Of a stretch of 56,026 nt of DNA, positions 17,520-27,155 are shown piece after piece. Positions within the stretch are counted from its first letter, which is position 1; each line of letters opens with the position of its first letter. The notes below the pieces were generated by a model. It was given only the letters and a program-made list of their open reading frames with translations. It was not told where the DNA came from and searched no databases. Source of the stretch: Streptococcus suis (GTDB taxonomy: Bacteria; Bacillota; Bacilli; Lactobacillales; Streptococcaceae); NCBI RefSeq assembly GCF_016743335.1, contig NZ_WCJE01000013.1:1-56026 (forward strand), written 5' to 3'. Position numbers and translations under genes: made by a program.

Positions 17520-17557
17520 ACTTGGGGCAACCCAAGTTTTAATTTTTTTTTTTTTTG
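17518..17557 (+). terminator. Strong terminator after the Bce module
   Basis: AAACTTGGG-GCAA-CCCAAGTTT forms a hairpin followed, after TAA, by an uninterrupted run of 14 or more T. Confidence 0.9.
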
Positions 17558-17599
17558 AAAATCTTCACTATTTTGTTTTATATACTAGCCACCTTGTGT

Positions 17600-17698
17600 T
17601 ATACTATAGATACAAAGCTAATAGGTAAAACAAACTAGTGATAGAGGACAAAGAAAATCACTTTTATTTTTATCAGACTAGTTGGTATTACAAACTAG
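17600..17698 (+). promoter_or_regulatory. Promoter and possible PadR operator region
   Basis: TATACT at 17600 follows TTGTG and may be the -10. Downstream, the nonamer ACAAACTAG occurs twice as a direct repeat (17630-17638 and 17690-17698), exactly 60 bases apart, with GACTAGTTGG between. The region lies ahead of an operon encoding a PadR regulator, which usually represses its own promoter. Whether the repeats are the binding sites is inference. Confidence 0.4.
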
Positions 17699-17711
17699 AT
17701 AGGGAGGCAGT

Positions 17712-17876
17712 ATGAAACTGGATAAGAAAAGTCGGGAAAGTTGGAAACTAGAAGGTATCACGCTTGTGACGGCCATTATAACAGGCTGGGCTTTGGATTC
17801 TATTTTGATCTTAGGTATCCTGTTAGTATCAGGCCTATTGTTTGGATTTTTTACAGATGATGAGGAGGGCTTATGA
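17712..17876 (+). CDS. 54-aa membrane peptide upstream of padR
   Basis: This short frame starts at an ATG with GGGAGG six bases upstream and ends in ATGA overlap with the PadR gene, so expression of the two is coupled. The peptide is basic at the start (MKLDKKSRESWKLEG), has one or two hydrophobic stretches (ITLVTAIITGWALDSILILGILLVSGLLFGFF), and ends acidic (TDDEEGL). I recognise no family. The good start signal and tight overlap make it a real gene rather than chance. It may be a membrane component working with the two DUF1129 proteins. Confidence 0.7.
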   Translation: MKLDKKSRESWKLEGITLVTAIITGWALDSILILGILLVSGLLFGFFTDDEEGL

Positions 17877-18190
17877 AAGAAACCCAGATGCTCAAGGGGG
17901 TCCTGGACGGCTGTGTTTTGCAGGTCATTGCCCGACAGGAAATCTATGGTTATGAGTTGGTCCAAGAGCTGAGGAAGCTGGGCTTTGAAAACATGGTCGG
18001 AGGGACAGTCTATCCTCTCCTTCAGAAGTTAGAGAAAAATAGCCTGATTTTTAGTCAGAACAAGCCCTCGCCAGACGGGCCAGACAGGAAGTATTTTTAT
18101 CTTACAGACCAGGGCAAGGCTTATCTAGAAGATTTTTGGAGCCAGTGGACGGAATTGGTCCAAAAGGTTCAGCGATTGAAAGGAGAATAA
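17873..18190 (+). CDS. PadR-family transcriptional regulator
   Basis: A 105-aa short PadR protein (subfamily 2, no C-terminal helical domain beyond one helix). The N-terminal winged helix includes LKGVLDGCVLQVIARQEIYGYELVQEL, then the recognition part GGTVYPLLQKLEKNSLI and the wing GPDRKYFYLTDQGKAYL. PadR regulators of this size often repress adjacent membrane-stress or transporter genes. It lies between a 54-aa membrane peptide (ATGA overlap) and a DUF1129 protein (one-base gap). Confidence 0.92.
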   Translation: MKETQMLKGVLDGCVLQVIARQEIYGYELVQELRKLGFENMVGGTVYPLLQKLEKNSLIFSQNKPSPDGPDRKYFYLTDQGKAYLEDFWSQWTELVQKVQRLKGE

Positions 18191-18191
18191 G

Positions 18192-18986
18192 ATGAGCAAA
18201 CAAATGGAATACCGCAAGCAGATTGAAGTGATTGAAAGCCAGCTGACTAAGGAAAACAAGGAATACATGGGCCGTATCAATGGTTATATGATGATTGCCT
18301 CTGTCTTTCACAGGCAGGAAGAAGCAGTGACTGCCCAGCTTTTATCCATTTACCAAGATGTTCTGGAAGCTCAAAAAGACGGGCTTTCGGCGGAGGATTT
18401 TCTGGGCAAAGACAGCAAACAGATGGCGGACGACCTACTCAGCTACCTTCCTCCGATTGGTTTCATGGAAGTCGTAAACCTGAGTGGCCTCATGCTCATC
18501 ATTTACCTTGGTAGCCAATGGTTGATGGATTTTGCAGGGACAGGCACCATTTCGCTCAACTGGCTGAGCTTAATGTGTGACACGGCTCTCAGTTTCCTCC
18601 TGCCAGCAGGAATTTTCCTCCTCATTCGCGGTCTGATTTACCAGACCAGCAAAATCAAGGTTTGGGCAAGTTTTCTCTGCATTCCCCTTCTTTTTCTCCT
18701 GATTTGCGGACTTCGTCTTTGGGCAATGCCCAAGGAACCTGACCTAGTCTTGACTGGCTGGGGGCTTGCAGTGCCACTTACCGTTCTCGGTTTAGCTCTG
18801 CTATTTTTCCAAAAGGAAAAGTTGGTTCGCTATGTCTTTATGCCTAGTTATCTGTTCATGATTGTTGGCGGTGTGGTAAATATGGTCATGGCTGTTCCCG
18901 TTTGGTTCAATCTGTTTTTGGTGATTCTTCCAGCCATGGCCTTTTGGATTGGAAGTGCGGTTTTGTTGGTGAGGAAGGAGAAGTAA
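18192..18986 (+). CDS. DUF1129-type membrane protein, paralogue 1
   Basis: A 264-aa protein. The soluble N-terminal domain (1-95) contains SQLTKENKEYMGRINGYMM and LLSIYQDVLEAQKDGLSAED, then FLGKDSKQMADDLLSYLPP. About six hydrophobic helices make up the rest. The same head occurs in the next gene, so the pair arose by duplication. The DUF1129 family has no defined activity. PadR-DUF1129 operons are common in lactobacillales. It probably forms a membrane complex with its paralogue. Confidence 0.75.
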   Translation: MSKQMEYRKQIEVIESQLTKENKEYMGRINGYMMIASVFHRQEEAVTAQLLSIYQDVLEAQKDGLSAEDFLGKDSKQMADDLLSYLPPIGFMEVVNLSGLMLIIYLGSQWLMDFAGTGTISLNWLSLMCDTALSFLLPAGIFLLIRGLIYQTSKIKVWASFLCIPLLFLLICGLRLWAMPKEPDLVLTGWGLAVPLTVLGLALLFFQKEKLVRYVFMPSYLFMIVGGVVNMVMAVPVWFNLFLVILPAMAFWIGSAVLLVRKEK

Positions 18987-18987
18987 G

Positions 18988-19812
18988 ATGAACAAGCAAC
19001 AGGAACATTTGAACACTATTAGCAGCTTACAGGGGAAGTTGACCAAGGAAAACAAGGCTTATATGCGCAAGCTCCATGCTTACTTGATACTGGCGTCAGC
19101 CTTTCATGAGCAGGAGGAAAGAGCGACGGAACTCTTGCTTTCTATCTACCAAGATGTCTTGGATGCCCAAGCAGACGGTCAGTCGGCAGAGGATTTTTTA
19201 GGCAAAGATAGTAAGCAGATGGCGGATGAACTCTTGTCTGACCTGCCGCCTATTCGCTGGTACTATGGTCTGCGGTTAACAGGATTGATTTCCTTGGTCT
19301 ATATTAGTTGGTTTTTCTTAGGTTTGTTTGGAGTGACTGGTGAAATGGTTCTTGAATGGCGAGGCTTGCTGTGCGATTTGCTTCTGGCGCTCATTCTACC
19401 CAGCTCTGCATTTTTCATACTAAAGAATCTAGTCTATGAACGGTCAAAAATCAAGTCCTATCTGCTGATGGGGACGTGGGGGCTTAGCTTTGTAGGGCTG
19501 ATTGTCTTGCGTTTTTGGATTAGTCGTCAGTTTTATGAAGGAGTTCCCCTGCCCTTGTGGGCCAGTCTCTTGATAATCTTAGGAATCGCAGCTGGTCTCT
19601 TCTACTATCGTAGTAAGTCAGCAATTGTAGATACCTTGATTCCAGCCTATGTGCTAACGGTGCTCAGCGGCTTTAGTCAGCTGCTGGCCAGTCAGTTTGG
19701 CTACGGACCGCAGGACTGGACAGGTTGGTTGCCTCTGCTCTTTATGGTTCTTGCCTTTTTCTCAACGCTTGCAGGCACATTTTTCCTATTGAAAAAGGAG
19801 AATATGGGGTAG
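18988..19812 (+). CDS. DUF1129-type membrane protein, paralogue 2
   Basis: This 274-aa protein is a tandem copy of the preceding one. The head is strongly alike (LTKENKAYMRKLHAYLI, SIYQDVLDAQADGQSAEDFL, GKDSKQMADELLSDLPP), while the six-helix membrane half has diverged. The one-base gap and an AGGAG box near the start indicate the same transcript as padR. A terminator follows. Conservation is concentrated in the cytoplasmic domain, suggesting it carries the shared function and the membrane part the specificity. That is inference. Confidence 0.75.
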   Translation: MNKQQEHLNTISSLQGKLTKENKAYMRKLHAYLILASAFHEQEERATELLLSIYQDVLDAQADGQSAEDFLGKDSKQMADELLSDLPPIRWYYGLRLTGLISLVYISWFFLGLFGVTGEMVLEWRGLLCDLLLALILPSSAFFILKNLVYERSKIKSYLLMGTWGLSFVGLIVLRFWISRQFYEGVPLPLWASLLIILGIAAGLFYYRSKSAIVDTLIPAYVLTVLSGFSQLLASQFGYGPQDWTGWLPLLFMVLAFFSTLAGTFFLLKKENMG

Positions 19813-19819
19813 AAACAGG

Positions 19820-19852
19820 ATCAGACTATGCTTTAGAGTAGTCTGATTTTTT
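19820..19852 (+). terminator. Terminator after the PadR operon
   Basis: ATCAGACTA and TAGTCTGAT form a perfect 9-bp stem with a 10-base loop and a T-run. The next promoter's TATAAT (19855-19860) begins directly after it. Confidence 0.85.
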
Positions 19853-19892
19853 GGTATAATGATTGAAAGATAGAAGAATAAAGGAGTTTCAA

Positions 19893-20129
19893 ATGACATT
19901 TGAAGAAATTTTACCCGGCCTCAAGGCCAAGAAAAAGTACGTTCGCACAGGCTGGGGCGGAGCGGAGAACTACGTCCAGCTCTTTGACACCATTGAGGTT
20001 CACGGGCAAAGGCTGGAGGCGACGCCCTATTTCCTCATCAACGTGACCGGCGAGGGCGAGGGCTTCTCCATGTGGAGCCCGACCCCCTGCGATGTCCTTG
20101 CGACCGACTGGGTGGAAGTCCATGACTAA
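19893..20129 (+). CDS. DUF2829 / Tad2-family small protein
   Basis: This 78-aa protein is of the MW1434/DUF2829 type: MTFEEILPGLKAKKKYVRTG, then WGGAENYVQL, YFLINVTGEGEGFSMWSPTPCDVLATDWVEV. Phage members of this family are Tad2, which sequester the gcADPR signal of Thoeris defence. The C-terminal W-x-P-(T)-x-x-D-(x)-x-A-x-D-W pattern is the family core. Here it sits on the chromosome in front of an SDR gene (8-base overlap), with no phage genes nearby and a GC-rich base composition. AAGGAG precedes the ATG. Whether it binds a nucleotide signal is unknown. Confidence 0.75.
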   Translation: MTFEEILPGLKAKKKYVRTGWGGAENYVQLFDTIEVHGQRLEATPYFLINVTGEGEGFSMWSPTPCDVLATDWVEVHD

Positions 20130-20820
20130 GACAGCCCTCATCACCGGCGTTTCCAGCGGCATTGGTCTAGCACAGGCGGGGATTTTTTTGGAAAATGACT
20201 GGCGTGTATACGGGATTGATCTGGCTAGCAAGCCTGATTTGGCAGGCGATTTCCACTTTCTACAGCTGGACCTGACAGGCGATTTATCGCCCGTCTTTTC
20301 ATGGTGCCAGACAGTCGATGTCCTCTGTAACACCGCAGGCATACTAGACGATTACCGTCCCCACCTCGATATTGAGGAGGATGAATTAGCTCGCATCTTT
20401 ACGGTCAATTTTTTTGCGGTGACTAGACTGACCCGTCCCTATCTGCAGCAAATGGTGGATAGACAGTCAGGCATCATTATCAATATGTGCTCCATTGCCT
20501 CCAGTCTAGCAGGTGGAGGAGGCTCAGCCTATACCGCCTCCAAGCATGCTTTGGCAGGTTTTACCAAGCAGCTGGCACTGGACTATGCCAAGGACAAGGT
20601 CCAGGTCTTCGGCATTGCTCCTGGTGCCGTTCAGACAGGAATGACCCAGAAGGACTTTGAGACTGGTGGCCTAGCGGACTGGGTGGCAGACCAGACCCCT
20701 ATCGGACGCTGGACCCAGCCCAGCGAAATAGCAGAGCTGACCTTCATGCTGGCTACTGGTAAACTCGCTTCCATGCAAGGCCAGATTATCACCATTGACG
20801 GTGGCTGGAGTTTGAAGTAG
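20122..20820 (+). CDS. Short-chain dehydrogenase/reductase
   Basis: A classical SDR of 232 aa. The cofactor motif TGVSSGIG is at residues 8-15, NTAG in the middle, the catalytic Ser in NMCSIAS, and Tyr-x-x-x-Lys in AYTASKHALAG. A C-terminal GQIITIDGGW matches FabG-like reductases. It is not next to fatty-acid genes and lacks FabG-specific context, so the substrate is open. The start codon lies inside the Tad2-like gene, which implies coupled translation. GC content is higher than in surrounding genes. Confidence 0.85.
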   Translation: MTKTALITGVSSGIGLAQAGIFLENDWRVYGIDLASKPDLAGDFHFLQLDLTGDLSPVFSWCQTVDVLCNTAGILDDYRPHLDIEEDELARIFTVNFFAVTRLTRPYLQQMVDRQSGIIINMCSIASSLAGGGGSAYTASKHALAGFTKQLALDYAKDKVQVFGIAPGAVQTGMTQKDFETGGLADWVADQTPIGRWTQPSEIAELTFMLATGKLASMQGQIITIDGGWSLK

Positions 20821-20831
20821 AAAGGAATATT

Positions 20832-21383
20832 ATGATTCTTGAAACCAATCGTCTCTTGCTCCGCCCTTGGAGTGAAACAGACGCAGCTGACTTATTTTCA
20901 CAGGCCAGTCATCCAGAAGTTGGTCCTGCAGCGGGTTGGCCTGTTCATCAGAGCGTGGAAGAAAGTCGAGAAATTATCAGGACAGTCCTTAGCCAACCAG
21001 AAACCTACGCCCTTGTTCTCAAAGAAACAGGACAGGTGATTGGCAGTATCGGGCTCATGCTTGGTAAACAAGGTGGTCTTGATTTGCCTGACTCAGAAGC
21101 AGAGCTAGGCTACTGGCTTGGACAGGGATTTTGGGGACAGTGTCTGGTGCCAGAAGCTTGTCAAGCTATACTGAACTACGGCTTTAACCAGTTGGATTTA
21201 GAAAAAATCTGGTGTCGTTCTTTTGCAGGCAATACCAAGTCTCTTCGTGTCCAAGAAAAGCTGGGTTTTGTTTACCAATACCTATTGGAAGATGTCTATT
21301 TCTCACTCATTGATGAGATCCGTACCGAACGCGTGAGCCTGCTGACAAGAGAGGGATGGCAGGCTAGAAAGGAAAACCTATGA
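20832..21383 (+). CDS. GNAT N-acetyltransferase (RimJ/RimL-like)
   Basis: A 183-aa GNAT of the acetyltransf_3 type. It opens with MILETNRLLLRPWSETDAADL. The acetyl-CoA segment is GYWLGQGFWGQCLVPEA, and NTKSLRVQEKLGFVYQY gives the C-terminal CoA-binding part. Family members acetylate protein N-termini, antibiotics or small amines; which applies here is not visible. It ends in an ATGA overlap with the ASCH gene. Confidence 0.85.
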   Translation: MILETNRLLLRPWSETDAADLFSQASHPEVGPAAGWPVHQSVEESREIIRTVLSQPETYALVLKETGQVIGSIGLMLGKQGGLDLPDSEAELGYWLGQGFWGQCLVPEACQAILNYGFNQLDLEKIWCRSFAGNTKSLRVQEKLGFVYQYLLEDVYFSLIDEIRTERVSLLTREGWQARKENL

Positions 21384-21853
21384 CCCCAACAGAATTATGG
21401 CAAGAATTTCTTACCATCAATCCCCAAGCAGGTCCTGAGCCTGAGGCTTGGGCCTTTGGGGCGGAAGCTGATCGACTGGCTGATTTGGTGGCTAGAGGCA
21501 TCAAATCCTCGACCAGCTCTGCCCATGCCCTCTACGCAGTAGAGGGAGAAGAAATCCCCAAAGCTGGTGGCTACGATATCATTCTGGACGGACAAGGTCA
21601 AGCTGTTTGCATTATCCAGACCACCAAGGTCTATGTGATGCCCTTTTCCCAAGTGACGGAAGAACATGCCTATAAGGAGGGCGAGTTCCGTCAGGGAGGT
21701 GACTTGTCTGACATAAAAGCGAAAAGTCTGGTCCACTGGCGGCAGGTCCATGAAGAACTCTTCACTATTTGGCTGGCAGAAGCAGGCCTGTCCTTCTCAG
21801 AAGATATGCTGGTTGTCTGTGAAGAATTTGAATTAGTTTACCCTAAAATGTAA
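21380..21853 (+). CDS. ASCH-domain protein
   Basis: A 157-aa ASCH-fold protein. The conserved core is KSSTSSAHALYAVEGEEIPKAGGYDIILDG, followed by QTTKVYVMPFSQVTEEHAYKEG and W-rich helices near the C-terminus. ASCH proteins resemble PUA domains and are thought to bind RNA; a few hydrolyse N4-acetylcytidine. It overlaps the GNAT gene by 4 bases. A terminator was not obvious before the next promoter. Confidence 0.85.
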   Translation: MTPTELWQEFLTINPQAGPEPEAWAFGAEADRLADLVARGIKSSTSSAHALYAVEGEEIPKAGGYDIILDGQGQAVCIIQTTKVYVMPFSQVTEEHAYKEGEFRQGGDLSDIKAKSLVHWRQVHEELFTIWLAEAGLSFSEDMLVVCEEFELVYPKM

Positions 21854-21920
21854 GTTTTCCCTTGTTCGCCTCTGTTTTTTTGATATAATAATATAAAATA
21901 ACAAAAACAAGGAGGATCCT

Positions 21921-22235
21921 ATGGATAAACAGCGTATCATTGATTTGTTGAACCAACTTTCTCCCATTCTTGCTGGAAAAGAGGAAACAGTCGGTAAAGA
22001 ACTGACGGAGAAATTGCAGTCAGCCTTGCTTGTGACCAAGGAAGATGTGGCCAGTAAGGACGGTGTGGCTTTGGCAACCAGTTTATCAGGCTTTGTTCAG
22101 ACCATTTCCAATGCTAGCTTGCCTGGCGCCAATCTACGTTTTACAGACCAAGAAGGTCCTGTCTGGGAAGAACTAAAAGCCTTGACGGAAAAAGCAGGAG
22201 AGGACGGCCTGCGAGGTCTTCACTTAACGATCTAA
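21921..22235 (+). CDS. Small helical protein of unknown function
   Basis: This 104-aa cytoplasmic protein is mostly helical (MDKQRIIDLLNQLSPILAG, KELTEKLQSALLVTKEDV) and ends LRGLHLTI. AGGAGG precedes the ATG at good spacing, and a TATAATAATATAAAAT stretch upstream can serve as -10. I do not recognise the family. A small immunity-like bundle is conceivable but unsupported. Its stop codon overlaps the start of a terminator stem. Confidence 0.65.
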   Translation: MDKQRIIDLLNQLSPILAGKEETVGKELTEKLQSALLVTKEDVASKDGVALATSLSGFVQTISNASLPGANLRFTDQEGPVWEELKALTEKAGEDGLRGLHLTI

Positions 22236-22255
22236 GGAGCTCAGGCTCCTTTTTC
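22235..22255 (+). terminator. Terminator after the small helical protein
   Basis: AGGAGC-TCAG-GCTCCT followed by TTTTTCT. Confidence 0.85.
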
Positions 22256-23931
<1,676 letters not shown>

Positions 23932-23939
23932 GTAATCGT

Positions 23940-24485
23940 ATGAATTTTGAAGAAAAAACCATTGAGCGGACAGAAATTTTTAAAGGGCACATTTTTGATG
24001 TAGTAGTAGATGATGTTGCCTTGCCAAATGGTGGAACTGGTAAGCGCGAACTCATTTTCCACAAGGGAGCAGTTTGCGTTTTAGCCGTTACCCCAGAAGG
24101 TAAAATGATTTTGGTCAAACAATACCGCAAGGCCATTGAACGTACTATTTATGAAATTCCGGCGGGGAAATTGGAGCTAGGCGAAGAAGATACGCTTGAA
24201 GATGCTGCTTTGCGTGAATTAGAAGAAGAAACAGGCTATACTAGTGACAAACTGACCTTGTTGGCAGATTTCTATTCAGCCATTGGTTTCTGTAATGAAC
24301 GAATTCGCCTTTATTTAGCAGATAACCTTATCAAGGTTGAAAATCCTCGTCCAATGGATGAAGATGAGGTGATCGAATTACATGAGGTAACCTTGGAAGA
24401 GGCTTTGAACTTGGTGGCTACTGGCGATATTTGTGATGCAAAGACCATCATGGCTATCCAATATTTACAACTCATGAGAAAGTAG
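23940..24485 (+). CDS. NUDIX hydrolase, ADP-ribose pyrophosphatase type
   Basis: A 181-aa NUDIX protein. The Nudix box G-x5-E-x7-R-E-x2-E-E-x-G is complete in GKLELGEEDTLEDAALRELEEETGYT, seen as GKLELGEED and LRELEEETGYT. The N-terminal beta domain and VCVLAVTPEGKMILVKQYR agree with ADP-ribose pyrophosphatases (NudF type), which cleave ADP-ribose to AMP and ribose-5-phosphate. It follows glmU by eight bases. This could feed on free ADP-ribose such as that released by macrodomain hydrolases, but the link with those genes here is speculative. Confidence 0.9.
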   Translation: MNFEEKTIERTEIFKGHIFDVVVDDVALPNGGTGKRELIFHKGAVCVLAVTPEGKMILVKQYRKAIERTIYEIPAGKLELGEEDTLEDAALRELEEETGYTSDKLTLLADFYSAIGFCNERIRLYLADNLIKVENPRPMDEDEVIELHEVTLEEALNLVATGDICDAKTIMAIQYLQLMRK

Positions 24486-24495
24486 GAAACTAGCA

Positions 24496-24816
24496 ATGGG
24501 CAAGCCCTTGTTGACGGATGAAATTTTAGAGAAAGTGAAAAAGAAACAGTATTCCGACCAATCTAGCCAGTTTGGACACTATCGTCCAAACCAGGATATA
24601 TCAATGGATGATGCTCTATTCGATCCATATCTAGAAGAAGATTATCAGGGATATGAAGAGGGACAAACGATCCGAATCCCGGTCAAACCTACTGTAGTAA
24701 AAAGTCGCCGTATCGAAACCATCAAGCGAGAAGCTTTCCGCAGTAAGGTAAACAAAATCCTTTTTTGGGTCATCATCTTACTGATAATGTTTATCATTGC
24801 AGTATTATTTATTTAG
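24496..24816 (+). CDS. Small C-terminal-anchored membrane protein
   Basis: This 106-aa protein has a polar, acidic N-terminal part (LTDEILEKVKKKQYSDQSSQF, DPYLEEDYQGYEEGQ) and a basic stretch (KSRRIETIKREAFRSKVNK). It ends in a C-terminal transmembrane helix (ILFWVIILLIMFIIAVLFI). It is conserved by position between the NUDIX gene and mtnN in streptococci as far as I remember. No domain is recognised. The ATG is preceded by a weak GGAAAC box. Confidence 0.7.
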   Translation: MGKPLLTDEILEKVKKKQYSDQSSQFGHYRPNQDISMDDALFDPYLEEDYQGYEEGQTIRIPVKPTVVKSRRIETIKREAFRSKVNKILFWVIILLIMFIIAVLFI

Positions 24817-24824
24817 GAGAAGAG

Positions 24825-25514
24825 ATGAAATTTGGAATTATCGCAGCCATGCCTCAAGAACTAAAGATTTTAGTTGAGCATCTACAAGATGCAACTGAAA
24901 TTGATGTCTTGGGTCGAACTTACTATCAGGGACGAATCGGTCAACATGAAGTTGTTCTTGTTCAGTCAGGTATCGGTAAGGTTATGTCAGCTATGTCCGT
25001 GGCTGTTTTGGCAGATCGTTTTTCGGTTGATGTCATTGTCAATACAGGTTCGGCAGGAGCTGTTGCCGAAGGTATTGCCATCGGTGATGTGGTTGTAGCG
25101 AATCAACTGGCTTACCACGATGTGGATGTGACGGCTTTCGGCTATGCTTACGGGCAAATGGCAGGGCAGGAATTGTATTATCCAGCCGACCAAGTCTTGT
25201 TAGAACAGCTAAGAACCGTTTTAGCAGAGCAGGAAATGATTAGCCATGTGGGTCTGATTGTGACAGGTGACAGTTTTATCGCAGGTCAGGAGAGAATTGC
25301 TACGATCAAAACTCATTTCCCAGAAGTCCTTGCCGTAGAGATGGAAGGAGCAGCTATCGCTCAAGCAGCTGTTAATACAGGTAAGCCATTCTTGGTTATC
25401 CGTGCCATGAGTGACACAGCTCAAGGAGATGCCAATATCACCTTTGATGAATTTATCATTCAAGCAGGAGAACGTTCTGCCCAGACCCTGATTGCCTTTC
25501 TGGAGAAAAATTAA
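24825..25514 (+). CDS. mtnN: 5'-methylthioadenosine/S-adenosylhomocysteine nucleosidase
   Basis: This 229-aa nucleosidase removes adenine from SAH and MTA, recycling methylation by-products and supplying the autoinducer-2 precursor for LuxS. Typical motifs are MKFGIIAAMPQELK, GSAGAV, the substrate-binding EMEGAAIAQ and the catalytic Asp in RAMSDTAQGDA. GGAGAAGAG precedes the ATG at 24825. An in-frame extension upstream overlaps the previous gene and is not used. It is the last gene of the glmU operon. Confidence 0.95.
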   Translation: MKFGIIAAMPQELKILVEHLQDATEIDVLGRTYYQGRIGQHEVVLVQSGIGKVMSAMSVAVLADRFSVDVIVNTGSAGAVAEGIAIGDVVVANQLAYHDVDVTAFGYAYGQMAGQELYYPADQVLLEQLRTVLAEQEMISHVGLIVTGDSFIAGQERIATIKTHFPEVLAVEMEGAAIAQAAVNTGKPFLVIRAMSDTAQGDANITFDEFIIQAGERSAQTLIAFLEKN

Positions 25515-25548
25515 GCAGATTTTGACAACAATACATTGAAATAGGATG

Positions 25549-25577
25549 ACAGTAGCAAGAAGTTGTTACTGTTTTTC
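25549..25577 (+). terminator. Terminator after mtnN
   Basis: ACAGTAGCAA-GAAG-TTGTTACTGT with a following T-run. The rest of the gap to the kinase gene (to 25710) shows nothing clear apart from an AT-rich stretch. Confidence 0.8.
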
Positions 25578-25710
25578 TTATGCAGTAATTTGAGCCCGAT
25601 ATTATAAGGTTTCAGCCATCTGTCCCCATACAATTTCTGATAAGAGTTATTGAAAAGCTCTTGAAAATACTTTACAATTTTTTTTAAGAAAAATAATTTA
25701 GGAGGTTGTT

Positions 25711-26559
25711 ATGGTTCAGCGATTATTGCTTGCAAATGATTTGCCTGGTGTGGGTAAGGTTGCCCTAGCCACTAGCATCCCAATTGCAGCAGCCTGTCAG
25801 GTAGAAACGATTCTTTTACCAACGGTACTACTTTCTTCTCATACGGGTGGTTTTCCAGATGTTGTCGTTGAAGATATGACTGACTTGAATCGAGCCTATT
25901 TTGAACAGTGGAAGAACTTGAATTTGGAGTTGGCAGGCATCTTGTCTGGCTACTGTAGAAATCCTCAGCAACTAAGTCAATTGGCTATGTATGCTAAACA
26001 AACAGAGACACCATTGATTGTTGATCCGGTCATGGGGGATGGAGGGAAGTTGTATACAGGTTTCACATCTACCTATGTAGAAGCCATGAAAGAGTTGATC
26101 CAGTCGGCCAAGCTCATTCTCCCCAATGTAACAGAGGCAGCTTTTTTGACAGGGAGGGATTATTTGGGAGCTTGCTACGATAGGGCGGCTATTGAGGACT
26201 TACTGGAAGCTTTAGCAGTGCAGGTATCCGCAGATATTGTACTGACAGGGATTTCCTTTGATGATAGCCAAATAGGTGTAGCCTATTTTCAGCAGGAAAC
26301 AGGGGAAATAACTACCTATATGTCTAAAAAATATCCAGCAAATTTCTTTGGAACAGGTGACATTCTATCTACCTTGTTGGCTGCAGCAACCATCCAACAA
26401 ATCAATCTCCATCAAGCTATCCCTCTAGCTTTAGATTTTATCGATAAGAGTTTAGAGCGTACCCTCGCTTTGGATAGAGACTTGAAATTTGGGATTTCCT
26501 TTGAACCTTTTCTAGCAGAATTACAGCAGGCATTTCAAACATTAAAGGAGAAATTATGA
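25711..26559 (+). CDS. pdxK: Pyridoxine/pyridoxamine kinase
   Basis: A 282-aa ribokinase-fold kinase. ANDLPGVGKVAL is the N-terminal substrate loop. PLIVDPVMGDGGKLYTGF is the PdxK/PdxY hallmark. ILPNVTEAAFLTG follows, and the catalytic GTGD anion hole is in FFGTGDIL. The product phosphorylates B6 vitamers to PLP precursors. It overlaps by 4 bases with an ECF S-component gene, so uptake and trapping of B6 are encoded together. AGGAGG precedes the ATG. The typical PdxR regulator gene is not adjacent. Confidence 0.9.
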   Translation: MVQRLLLANDLPGVGKVALATSIPIAAACQVETILLPTVLLSSHTGGFPDVVVEDMTDLNRAYFEQWKNLNLELAGILSGYCRNPQQLSQLAMYAKQTETPLIVDPVMGDGGKLYTGFTSTYVEAMKELIQSAKLILPNVTEAAFLTGRDYLGACYDRAAIEDLLEALAVQVSADIVLTGISFDDSQIGVAYFQQETGEITTYMSKKYPANFFGTGDILSTLLAAATIQQINLHQAIPLALDFIDKSLERTLALDRDLKFGISFEPFLAELQQAFQTLKEKL

Positions 26560-27101
26560 AACAGAGTCAATTGCGTCAATTAACAGAAATTAGCCTATTT
26601 GCAGCCCTTATTTGTGTGGTTGTCTTCTTTATTCGTATTCCTTTTGGGAGTCAATTTGTCCATTTAGGCAATGCTCTGGTGGTGGTAGGAGTACTAATCT
26701 TTGGTGCCAAAAAAGGAGCTGCGGCGGCGTCACTTGGTCTAGGCATCTTTGATTTACTATCTGGTTATGCTTCAGTCGCTTGGATTACCATTTTAGAATC
26801 GCTCATCGTCTGCTTCATTTTGCATTTGTTTTACGAGAAATTCCTCAAGGAAAATGATCGCTTAACCAATATTATTTTGGTTGGAATTGTTGCGGCAATT
26901 ACAAAAATTATCTTGAACCTATTGAAGTATACATTAACGGGAAGTTTTGTCGGAGGGTTAACCTTCTCAGCTTCCTTCCTCGCAGCTTTGGGTAGAATCT
27001 TAGGAACCTATGGCACTGCAATTACGACCATCATTGCTGTACCAATCCTCTATCAAGTATTCAAGGGTTTATATAATGGAAAACAAGGAAAGCAATTGTA
27101 A
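26556..27101 (+). CDS. ECF transporter S component (vitamin B6-type)
   Basis: This 181-aa integral membrane protein has about six helices and the S-component N-terminus LTEISLFAALICVVVFFIRIP, followed by HLGNALVVVGVLIFGAKKGAAAASLGLG. Group II S components share an EcfAAT energising module encoded elsewhere. Its coupling with the pyridoxine kinase (ATGA overlap) makes a B6 vitamer the likely substrate. Thiamine-precursor uptake is a less likely alternative, since HMP transporters look similar. Confidence 0.8.
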   Translation: MKQSQLRQLTEISLFAALICVVVFFIRIPFGSQFVHLGNALVVVGVLIFGAKKGAAAASLGLGIFDLLSGYASVAWITILESLIVCFILHLFYEKFLKENDRLTNIILVGIVAAITKIILNLLKYTLTGSFVGGLTFSASFLAALGRILGTYGTAITTIIAVPILYQVFKGLYNGKQGKQL

Positions 27102-27102
27102 T

Positions 27103-27147
27103 AAAAAATGAAAACTTGAGGAAATTCTCAAGTTTTCATTTTTTATT
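27103..27147. terminator. Bidirectional terminator, ECF gene / cyclophilin gene
   Basis: AAAAATGAAAACTTGAG and CTCAAGTTTTCATTTTT form a long perfect stem around GAAATT, with A and T runs on both sides. Confidence 0.9.
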
Positions 27148-27155
27148 GGTCTGAC

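Noticed and set aside
19893..20129. Prophage remnant suggested by the Tad2-like gene
   Set aside because: No integrase, structural, replication or lysis genes surround it. Neighbours are ordinary chromosomal genes.
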